A stretch of 10,848 bases of DNA from Cyclostephanos tholiformis. Its lineage: Eukaryota; Bacillariophyta; Thalassiosirophyceae; Thalassiosirales; Thalassiosiraceae. Shown here piece by piece: positions 1 through 6,719 of the stretch. The stretch covers positions 1 through 10,848 of the forward strand of contig JALLPB010001181.1 in assembly GCA_036939975.1 (NCBI GenBank), given 5' to 3'. Below the pieces are notes generated by a model. It saw only the letters and a program-made list of their open reading frames with translations. It did not search any database and had not been told where the DNA came from. The position numbers were made by a program, and so were the translations under genes. How positions within the stretch are numbered: position 1 is the first letter of the stretch; each line of letters starts with the position of its first letter.

Positions 1-170
1 GGACTAAGTAGCAAAGATAATCTCACTTGGCTAATCATGCTTGCTCATAGCTACTATTTTCGTGAGAGCATCATAGTAATCCCCCAAAAGGAGAGTACCA
101 TACTAGCATATGATACACAGTACATGAAATATGCCCTAGCAGTAGTGGCTACTAGTTTGTGACCAATCAT

Positions 171-380
171 CTTCTATTCTTCAAAAAACATCATAACTTT
201 AGGCTTATTTCTTGTGAATACTTAGCAGTCCATGACACCAAATTAATAGCATAGGGAGAAAGAGAACAGTCTCAGCTTTCCAACAATATGTGTGTCAGGA
301 ATCCAACAGAGTTTACATAGGTAAAAGTACGTATGTGTTTTCTAAACTAATTAAAGGATGCAAATGTGTCCTTTGCCCAA
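171..380 (+). repeat. Left arm of a ~210 bp inverted repeat
   Basis: Four blocks match the reverse complement of the right arm in the same order. CTTCTATTCTTCA at 171-183 matches 4981-4993 with one mismatch. GGAGAAAGAG at 255-264 matches 4899-4908. GTCTCAGCTTTCCAA at 269-283 matches 4879-4893 exactly, and GGTAAAAGTACGTA at 320-333 matches 4826-4839 exactly. A 22-base block at 359-380 matches 4779-4800 with three mismatches. Small indels separate the blocks. Arm lengths agree closely (210 and 214 bp), which argues for common origin rather than chance. Confidence 0.85.
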
Positions 381-673
381 GCTACTGTGCAAGTATGCCG
401 GGTTTTGCAACAGTGTGCTTTAGGTGTCTCTCAATTCTTCTTAATTTTGTTTGGCTTTGGCCCTTCACAAAAAAATCATTTTAATATTATTTGCAAAAGA
501 AAAGACATTAGGAATAATTAAAAAATTAAGGTTTATACATACAGAAGAACCACTGTTGTCAAGTAAGTTTGTGGCAAAGTGGTAGGAAGGTACGGTAGGA
601 TACAATGCTCATGGGTTCAATGCCAAGGGTTCAATGACTGGGATTGGCCAAAGTGGAAATTATTGGCCCCAAT

Positions 674-740
674 AGTTAGGGTTGCATGTGGTGCCCCCAT
701 AGTTAGGGTTGCATGTGGATGCCCTGATAATGTTAGGGTT
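674..740 (+). repeat. Short tandem repeat with TTAGGGTT core
   Basis: Three copies of a unit containing GTTAGGGTTG occur with the core at about 675, 702 and 732, so the period is 27 then 30 bp. The first two copies also share the following GCATGTGG and neighbouring C-rich bases; the third is more divergent. The TTAGGG core recalls telomeric repeats but the unit is far longer than a telomere unit, so I treat it as a minor minisatellite. Confidence 0.7.
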
Positions 741-1175
741 GTGTGCAGCTGGGGGGTTGGGCAGTTGGTCTAAAAATAACCCTATTTTTATTTTTGGTGG
801 ACAACAACCAGAAATGCGTTGGAAGAAATTCAGAATTATTTTCTGATGTTTTCTGACTTGGAGAAGCCAAACAGACACATCCAAATCAAATTTAGGGATG
901 ATCAAAAGTGATTTGGAATGGTTAGCTCCTTGCGCACCGAACTGTATTGGCCATTTTTGTGTGGGAGTTGATTTCGTTAGAAAGGAATACAACTGAAAAG
1001 CAAGTTGCTAAACAATCAAAAATGATGGTTTTGGCACCCCCCCCAAAACATTTGGGATTTCTATGAGGCTCAATGAGTTTCAACGAAAAAAGAAAAAAGT
1101 GGGACTAAAAATTTGAATGTCCCAATTGTCTTGGAAAATAGCTTTTGTAATTTGTACTGTCTGCATATGTACAAA

Positions 1176-1194
1176 ACCATCAAAAAATGATGGT
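1176..1194. repeat. Small perfect hairpin ACCATCA/TGATGGT
   Basis: A 7-bp perfect stem (1176-1182 pairing with 1188-1194) encloses a five-A loop. The AAATGATGGT arm also appears unpaired near 1020-1030. Function is unknown; it may be chance in AT-rich sequence. Confidence 0.5.
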
Positions 1195-1789
1195 GGACAT
1201 TGTTTCAATGTTTTGGCTGTGCTTGAATGATACATTGATTGTAATTAAACAGAAGACCCCATAACTTATTCCTTTGTCCCATTGGGCTTCATAGAGGTAC
1301 AGTGCTCGACCTGACAGTCTGATTACAACCTTTGGATATGGAGTTTAGTTCACCATTACACCCAATCTCAGTGATTCCTATGATAAGATACATCTTTGAC
1401 AAGATAAATTTCTTGCTATCTACAAGACAATTCCATTGACACCCAATACTCTTATTGCAACTGCCGCATTTGGTTTGATAAATTTTCCACACATCTTCAT
1501 GGTGATGTTGTGGTTGCATGCACCTTTGTGGGTTGCGTGTTGAGTAGAAATCCAAGGTCTAAAAAACTATTTTATCATCTTAGCACTTTTAGCTTCCCAT
1601 TCACAAGAATTTCTGTCATTTTTGATTCTACCATTGGGACTGTGATGATCTGACATTGTCTTGCGGGTCATCTGTGCACCTATTTTCACTTAGCATGCAC
1701 TTTTTGACCTGACAACCCACAATGCTTCATGTGACCATTGCCTTTTTCGCCATCATTTCCATTTCAAATCTGTTGCAACTTCAGTGAAG

Positions 1790-3650
1790 ATGGATAACCA
1801 ACATGCCAAAAAATAGTTTGGTGCACAAGTAAAGGATCCAGGAGGCCATGTTGCTCCTCATGTGGTTCAGCAGAATGAAGACTCATGAGGTAATGAATTT
1901 TGTGCATTTCTTGACAAAGAGCTCACTGATGTGAACTTGCAATGTACCACTGCTAATTGGCTTTCTAGTGCCATGCAGCCCCCCTCCCCATCCACCATTC
2001 ACATTGAAGCAGAGGCATTGCTTGACTTGTTGCCATTAAAAAACTAGTGACAATGTCATGGCAGCAATGATGCCAAAATGGTGGCCATCCCCATTGCTAC
2101 CATCATTCCTCCTCCAAAGCAGAATAAGCAGAGGACAACCACATGCCCCATGCAGCACCTTGGAGAAGAAGCATGGCAAGGATCTATTAAGCAAAAGAAG
2201 CATAAACCCAAGATGCACAAGGAGGGTGTGCATCTCTATGTGCAGGAGAAGTCATACCCAAATGGGCTTTTGGCACATACACTACTAGAACATCTGCTAC
2301 TATGCAAACAAGGGTCTTGTGAATGCCTCGCCCAAGAAGAGGTACATTTTGAAGCAGAAACATTGCTCAACTTGTTGCCACTGTCTGGTGACAATGGCAT
2401 GGTGGCAATGACAACAACAATAGCCATCCCCATCGCTACCATCATCTCACCTCTAGAGTTAGAAGCAGAGGACAACTGCATGCAGCACACTGGAGAAGAA
2501 GCACATCAAGGGTCTAAAGCAGAAGAAGCATAAATCCAAGGCACACAAGGAGGGTGTGCATCTCTATGTGCATGAGAAGGCAAAAACTGATGGACTGATG
2601 CTGAGGCAAGCTCAAGAGCAGATCATGAAAAATACTCTGTCAATGTTCACTATTAAGCCACCATCTGCCACTATGCAAATTAGGGTCTTGTGAATGCCTT
2701 GCCCAAGATGATGGGACCACCATGCCATATTTCAAAACCAAACTACAAACTTCTTTGTACCGCACTAGTGAGTTTCTGAATGCCAGTGCTGGTGACAACA
2801 CACATACAAAATTAGTCATCACCCTTATGTGAATTTGAAGTGGGGGATTGATGATGATGATTTTTATGAGTATCAACAAAAATCCATCATGCATCTGTAT
2901 TCCAACACCACTCCCAAGAAAGGCAAGTGGGTAGCTATCAAGTGTGACAGCAGTCCAGGCCACTCAAACATGGACCACCTGGCCTATCTCTGTTTTTGTG
3001 GATTCCTTCTACGTCCTGGCATTCTGAATACTGCTACCATCATCTAAGAGACAGGTCAGAGCTATGGTTCATTTAAGTCCAAACTGAGGACAAATCTTCA
3101 AGTTCTCATCAACAAATGCCTTCACTCCAAGAAGGCAACTACTTTATTGCCATGGATTGTTGATCTCATTGTTTTTGGCATTTGGCGGGGAGGGTCTCAA
3201 AACAAGATGTGTTGTGGGATTGGCATCTCAGGAGGGGTTTAGTCATGCATCTAAATACATGTGCAAAAGTGGGAGCAATGACACTCACCCAGGCTTGTCT
3301 ACAGAAACCAAAGATTTTTCTGATCGATTGGGAATAAAACGTTTAATGCAAAAGTCTTTGCAGTACTAACTCATGTTAGTTACAATGGTCACATCATGAA
3401 GTTAACCCTCAAGCCCACTACAAGCTCAAGAGTTGTCATTGTAGCCTACTTGCAGACTCAGATTGAACTTCTGAGTAAGGCAAAGACTCATGATAAGGGG
3501 GGTCATTTGAATTGCCCTGAAGCTGTGAAAAAAAAGAAAGAAAGAATTGATAATGCTCCAGTAAAAATACACCATCTGCCCATTGAGATCAAAGGGTATA
3601 GCCTTTTTGTAGCAAAGATAGCGGTGGGCATTTTTTTATTCAGGAACTAG
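1790..3650 (+). pseudogene. Decayed DDE-type recombinase-like gene
   Basis: I recognise this as a remnant of a DDE-like transposase family that I recall from diatom genomes, not verified by search. The line can be followed from an ATG at 1790 through at least eight frame changes (near 2045, 2510, 2690, 2772, 2829, 3180, 3248, 3333) to a stop at 3648-3650. Landmarks in order are: AHKEGVHLYVHEKAKTDG with a Lys-rich lead (about 2520-2600); GPPCHISKPNYKLLCTAL (about 2715-2770); GKWVAIKCDSSPG (about 2925-2965), whose Asp I take as the second catalytic residue; QETGQSYGSFKSKL (about 3045-3085), where the third Asp would sit but Gly is present; LLPWIVDLIVFG; then a C-terminal KLTLKPTTSSRVV...AKTHDKGG (about 3397-3510). 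In-frame stops lie at 1814, 1886, 2045, 2048 and 3045. The stretch normally holding the first Asp appears deleted at about 2829. Certainly non-functional; the family call is inference from motifs. Confidence 0.6.
2003..2715 (+). repeat. Partial tandem duplication inside the DDE-like pseudogene
   Basis: Copy 1 (about 2003-2340) and copy 2 (about 2348-2715) share GAAGCAGA(G/A)(G/A)CATTGCT at 2006 and 2351, the CATCCCCAT(T/C)GCTACCATCAT block, GGAGGGTGTGCATCTCTATG at 2221 and 2549, and AGGGTCTTGTGAATGCCT near 2310 and 2682. The offset is not constant (345, then 328, then about 371), so each copy has its own indels; copy 1 lacks about 40 bases near its end. In protein both copies read AIPIATII-like and HKEGVHLYV. 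Copy 2 continues into the rest of the gene, whereas copy 1 does not, so copy 1 looks like the extra one. Confidence 0.85.
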
Positions 3651-3771
3651 TCATTCTGGCAACAATGAATCAATGTGGCAAATTCAACATAGGAATAATT
3701 ACTGGCATGAGTCAATCTGGCAACTTTTTTGGCATTAGTCATTCTGGCAATAATGAGTCAATCTGGCAAAT
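3649..3771 (+). repeat. Repeat of AGTCATTCTGGCAA-type units
   Basis: A 35-base block at 3649-3683 recurs at 3737-3771 with four differences, an 88 bp offset. Both halves contain GTCAxTCTGGCAA followed by AATGAxTCAATxTGGCAAAT. A further GAGTCAATCTGGCAAC lies between them (about 3709-3722). The array starts exactly at the stop codon of the decayed gene, so it may have been part of, or just downstream of, its 3' end. Confidence 0.75.
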
Positions 3772-3920
3772 GCTTCTTTGTAAATTTGTAAATAATGTAC
3801 TCACAGCTAATATGCAACAAGAACTATTGGTTCCTTTGGTCCCGTTGGCATCACTGCTGTGACTGTCATAAAACAAATCATAAATAATAGTTTGAATTTG
3901 GTTCACAGTAAAAAAAGACT

Positions 3921-4049
3921 GTGAAATTGTTTCACATTAAAATAGTGCAAAATTGTTGCACACTAAGTTGGGACTGCATGGGAGCTTCCACTATGTCCTT
4001 ATTGTGAAACAGTTTCACACTATTTTTTAGTGTGAAACCATTTTACACT
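3921..4049. repeat. Cluster of GTGAAAC-type palindromes
   Basis: Four short inverted repeats sit within 130 bases. GTGAAA-TTG-TTTCAC is at 3921-3935, GTGCAA-AATTG-TTGCAC at 3945-3961, GTGAAAC-A-GTTTCAC at 4004-4018, and AGTGTGAAA-CCA-TTTTACACT at 4029-4049 with one mismatch. The third and fourth overlap a longer perfect hairpin: an 11-bp stem 4012-4022 pairing with 4028-4038 around a five-T loop. Variants of one half-site recur, so they are related rather than independent. Function unknown; subterminal transposase-binding arrays are one possibility. Confidence 0.75.
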
Positions 4050-4778
4050 ATAACTGGTCAATTGAAAGTATTAGAGTCACAAGTTGGGACAATAGGGCTC
4101 AACACTAGGTGCCATTCCATCAACTTCACTGGATCCATTGCAGCTAAGTTTGAATTTTGGTATGGTTCAATTTTAGCTCCCATCCAATTTCAAATTATTC
4201 CTGAATAAGAACTATGGGTAAAATCAGATTATGTCCTAGTACTGCTGATTCTAGCTGCCATTTAATATTGAATTTACATGCTGATTATGGTACGAGGCCT
4301 TACAGCTTACACTTACATTGATGCACCCCCAGCAAGCATGGGCCCATAAGATTTTGAAAAATTTGGGGTCAGACTGTATGGAAATGATGTCCAATGTCAT
4401 GATTGAGGCTAGTAATAACATTATATATCATATCAAAAGATGTAGTATTGATGGACCCATACCATGTACAAAACAGGGTCTGGGATTTAATTTTCCTTCA
4501 GCTTAGGAACTCACATATGCAATGAAAAAGAAGCGGTTATAATTCAGTTCTTGTGTCATGGATGACCAAATTTCCCAAAAAGAAGGAGTGCAAAGAGATA
4601 CACTCAAGGCTCAGGCTTTTGTTGTACCTTGATGCAAAAGAAAGCTGACCTTGTCTGCCACTTGTGAGTATTACACGGTAACTTAGTATGCACTTTGTTT
4701 TATGGATGAAAAATGCAAGGATTGTTTCACATTTTCCTTACAAAAAAAGAAGGGAAAAATGAATAATGTATCTCTTTA
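4050..4778. other. Non-coding stretch between palindrome cluster and right arm
   Basis: One open frame at 4318-4506 plus begins near an ATG and is 62 residues long (starts MMHPQQAWAHKIL), but it matches nothing I know and its composition is unremarkable. Otherwise the sequence is AT-rich without repeats or RNA-like structure that I could support. A GTTTCACATTTT near 4724 echoes the half-site of the palindrome cluster upstream. Confidence 0.5.
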
Positions 4779-4993
4779 TTGGGTAAAGGATGCATTTGCA
4801 GGCACAAACACTTTTAGGTACTACTTACGTACTTTTACCGTTGTAGACTCTCTCTGATACCTCCCAACCCACATACCATTGGAAAGCTGAGACCCTCCTC
4901 TTTCTCCTGATAATATTAGTTTGGGGGGTTGTACACTTAAAAGTATTTGAGATAAATATCCAAAAAGTTTCAGTTTTTTCTGAAGAATAGACG
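4779..4993 (-). repeat. Right arm of the ~210 bp inverted repeat
   Basis: Read on the minus strand, this repeats the left arm (171-380) block by block: TGAAGAATAGACG at 4981-4993, CTCTTTCTCC at 4899-4908, TTGGAAAGCTGAGAC at 4879-4893, TACGTACTTTTACC at 4826-4839 and TTGGGTAAAGGATGCATTTG at the inner edge from 4779. Similarity outside 5010 is weak (a TTTGxGxGACAAxCAT remnant at about 4993-5009 may continue it). Confidence 0.85.
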
Positions 4994-5009
4994 ATGCTTG
5001 TCCCCCAAA

Positions 5010-5270
5010 ATAAATGTGAAGAAATGTGTTTTGCACACTTATTCCTATGTTTGATCTACGGAAGAAAAAACATTTATTTTGACCAGATAGAGCTTGCAAG
5101 ACACCTCGAGATTTTTTCTTTTCTCATTTTTTATACTGTATGTTATTGATACATACAGTAGGACTACAATAGAAATAGTACGGAAAATGAAAAAACTTTG
5201 CATGGTTATGCCCACAAATATGTCCAAAATTTTTCTTGGTAAAGAGATGCCCGAGCCCTCTTTTATTTCT
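5010..5270. other. AT-rich spacer with a perfect hairpin
   Basis: No gene can be supported. An open frame from 5094 to 5522 runs through AT-rich and repeated sequence and looks like chance. The notable element is a perfect 10-bp stem, TACTGTATGT at 5134-5143 pairing with ACATACAGTA at 5151-5160, around a seven-base loop. It lies about 140 bases outside the right inverted-repeat arm. Confidence 0.6.
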
Positions 5271-5272
5271 AG

Positions 5273-5545
5273 AGTCTCATTAAAAAAGATTACCTCAGAA
5301 ATCTCACTTGAGATGAGACAAACTCCTCAATATGGTACTTACGAGAAAATTGGTCATCATCTCTACTGTATCACCATGAGAGCATATTTATATCTCCACT
5401 GTCTCACCGTGAGACATATCAAATTAATATGTAGAATGCATGTGACCATAGAGATTACACAAATAATGTGTGAGACCATAAAGATTACACAAACAATGCC
5501 TGAGACTGTGTCAATTAAGTAAATAATTGCATGAGACAAAAGAAA
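5273..5545 (+). repeat. GTCTCA/TGAGAC palindromes and ~30 bp tandem repeat
   Basis: From about 5411 the unit beginning near TGAGAC recurs with spacing 31, 30, 30 and 31 (the A of GAC at about 5414, 5445, 5475, 5505, 5536). The middle copies share ACCATA(G/A)AGATTACACAAA(T/C)AATG. Upstream, the same half-site occurs in opposite orientations: GTCTCA at 5273, TGAGAC near 5315, and the perfect palindrome GTCTCAC-C-GTGAGAC at 5401-5415. The array directly precedes the HIRAN-like fragment. Confidence 0.75.
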
Positions 5546-5551
5546 TTATAA

Positions 5552-5926
5552 AACGACAGGCATGAGGAGACCGCAATTGTGTGCATTTGGGTGACTAATG
5601 GGATTGATCATTGTCGCGTTGGTTTTTTGAAATGCCACATGCTTAAGCATGCCTGGCACTTTGGTAGTGCTCTCACACATGTGACAAAGGTCTTTAGTGC
5701 AGTCCCTTGCATTTGCAACTTGGCAGAGTGGCAAATGCACTACCACAACCATGGTTGTGCACTTGCTACTATTGTGTTGATCATGAATGAGAAGCGCACC
5801 TCATTGGAAAGGAGGAGTCTGGTGGAGATTGAGGGGATGGAAAAAGTGCTGAAGGAGGAGATGAAGAGGAATGTTCAGGAGGAGGATACATGGAGTGGTA
5901 AAAAAGGAAAATATAAAACAGATTAA
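5552..5926 (+). pseudogene. HIRAN-like domain fragment with Lys/Glu-rich tail
   Basis: This frame opens after a TAA at 5549 and runs to a TAA at 5924. The first ~75 residues read NDRHEETAIVCIWV, then GIDHCRVGFLK, then a Cys/His-rich run ending HYHNHGCALATIV. HIRAN domains (DNA-binding modules of some helicases and stand-alone proteins) typically show an N-P-x-D-x-x-A-I/V-x-V strand followed by DG...VGY/FLPR, and the order here fits that. The Pro is missing and the Arg of the PR motif is replaced. About 45 tail residues are rich in Lys and Glu and could form a helix. No convincing start codon precedes it and the domain's N-terminal strand is absent, so it is a 5'-truncated remnant. Frame 5552-5926 itself has no internal stop. 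It converges on the minus-strand transposase fragment; the two could derive from one element. Domain call is tentative. Confidence 0.4.
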
Positions 5927-5959
5927 TTAAATTTATAATTAGTTAATTTCCCATGAATT

Positions 5960-6412
5960 AATATCATTCCCCCCCTCCACTCCTCCTCCCTCCTTTGCAA
6001 ACCATTTATAGCCCTTCTTCAACCATGCATTGCAAATGATCCCCATCATCTCCATCGTCTCCATCATAATCCAATCAGCTCAACCCACAACATCATATTT
6101 TGTCAGGGGGCTTGTTGTGCCATGGATGACTCCTTCAGAAATCTTCCATGACATCCACTGCCACCAGACATGGCCTTTGAATGGTATTGAAGCCAATATC
6201 AACTGGCTGGCAGAGGAAAGTGCATCCACCTGGGGCATGTTTCATCTCTATTCTCAGCTCCTGAATCCTCGTCACCACCAAAGCCATCATGTGGCAGCCG
6301 TAGCTGTCAAGGATGAGGAGGGGAATGATATGATCCAGTGCATCGGCTACGGTTTTAAAACCTCGCCAACCCATGCAATCATTAACCCCTCATCCATCCA
6401 CTTTTTTGCGGT
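5960..6412 (-). pseudogene. pogo/CENP-B-like DDE transposase, C-terminal remnant
   Basis: On the minus strand three frames join into one DDE_1-type (pogo, Jerky, CENP-B relatives) catalytic core. From 6412 down to about 6350 it reads KWMDEGLMIAWVGEVLKP. After a one-base frame change it gives LLILDSYGCHMM (Asp near 6306-6308, taken as the second catalytic Asp), then PGGCTFLCQPVDIGFN (Asp near 6198-6200, the third acidic residue of the DDD triad). After a second shift near 6184 it reads PFKGHVWWQWMSWKISEG and then HGTTSPLTKYDVVG. A TGA at 6080-6082 replaces what looks like a Trp, followed by a NAWLKKGYKWF tail to about 5960. The N-terminal DNA-binding half and the first Asp are missing. These enzymes cut and paste their own element in the nucleus; this copy is dead. 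Open frames on the plus strand here are shadows. Confidence 0.88.
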
Positions 6413-6719
6413 AGAACAAGTCTAGTAGCACAGTTTTTAGTAAAACAGATACTAAGTAATATCATTGCATAGAGACCACATCGGAATCTACGTTGGAATT
6501 CAACAACTTGAAGGCATTATTAATACACAAAAACACCATCAATAATTGATCTCGGCAACTCCACCAAGAGTTACCAAGGCAAGCAGACAGGAAGGAAGGT
6601 ATCTGACTAACCAGATAAATCCATAATATCAGGGGGGCGGAAAGCCGTGCAGTCTTCCGGGGTCAGCACGTTTTACAAAATTTATCATTCATCTGACGCA
6701 TAGAAGGTATACTACTCCA
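6413..6719 (+). other. Probable 5' leader of the LINE-type element
   Basis: No coding pattern is visible. The stretch changes from AT-rich at 6413-6540 to more balanced sequence with a GGGGGG run near 6631. The boundary with the preceding transposase remnant must lie at or after 6412, but no target-site duplication or conserved start motif could be seen. Full-length LINEs carry an internal promoter in this position; I cannot identify one from sequence alone. Confidence 0.4.

Larger units (their letters stand above)
1..1789. other. AT-rich non-coding region left of the decayed DDE-like gene
   Basis: I see no supportable gene here. The short open frames (for example 290-484 plus, 660-992 minus and 1289-1555 minus) have no recognisable protein pattern and unremarkable length. 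The minus frame at 1289-1555 is Cys-rich, but I could not match it to a zinc-binding arrangement. Within the stretch lie the left inverted-repeat arm (171-380), a TTAGGG-containing tandem repeat (about 674-740) and a small hairpin (1176-1194), listed separately. Between about 390 and 660 and between about 750 and 1170 I see only AT-rich sequence with homopolymer runs, such as a C-run near 1037-1046. If the inverted-repeat transposon model is right, most of this is the element's 5' non-coding part. Confidence 0.6.
165..5000 (+). mobile_element. Candidate long-TIR DNA transposon carrying a decayed DDE-like gene
   Basis: A ~210 bp sequence at 171-380 recurs in reverse complement at 4779-4992, with matching order and spacing of conserved blocks. 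Between the arms lies one decayed plus-strand gene (1790-3650) whose remnants look like a DDE-type recombinase. Long terminal inverted repeats around a transposase gene are the normal architecture of cut-and-paste DNA transposons, so the simplest reading is one old ~4.8-5 kb element. The outer ends are not fixed, because similarity fades outside 165 and 5000, and I could not identify a target-site duplication. The alternative is two unrelated copies of an interspersed repeat that landed in opposite orientation on either side of the gene. The arms are only about 75% alike by eye, in keeping with the heavy decay of the gene. Confidence 0.45.

Noticed and set aside
290..484. 64-residue open frame on the plus strand
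   Set aside because: It overlaps the left inverted-repeat arm, has no recognisable motif and is within chance length for AT-rich DNA.
1289..1555. Cys-rich minus-strand frame of 88 residues
   Set aside because: The CGSC and GCQWNC spacing does not form a zinc-finger pattern I can name, and no frame continues it on either side.
3921..4049. CRISPR array
   Set aside because: Repeats are palindromic variants of unequal spacing with no constant direct repeat and unique spacers, and the context is eukaryotic.
4318..4506. 62-residue plus-strand frame starting MMHPQQAW
   Set aside because: No similarity to a known family and no supporting context; kept only as a note in the surrounding non-coding stretch.
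5094..5522. 142-residue plus-strand frame
   Set aside because: It begins in AT-rich spacer and its second half is the translated ~30 bp tandem repeat and palindromes; no domain is visible.
6030..6425. 131-residue plus-strand frame
   Set aside because: It is the antisense shadow of the minus-strand pogo-like transposase, whose catalytic motifs are unmistakable.
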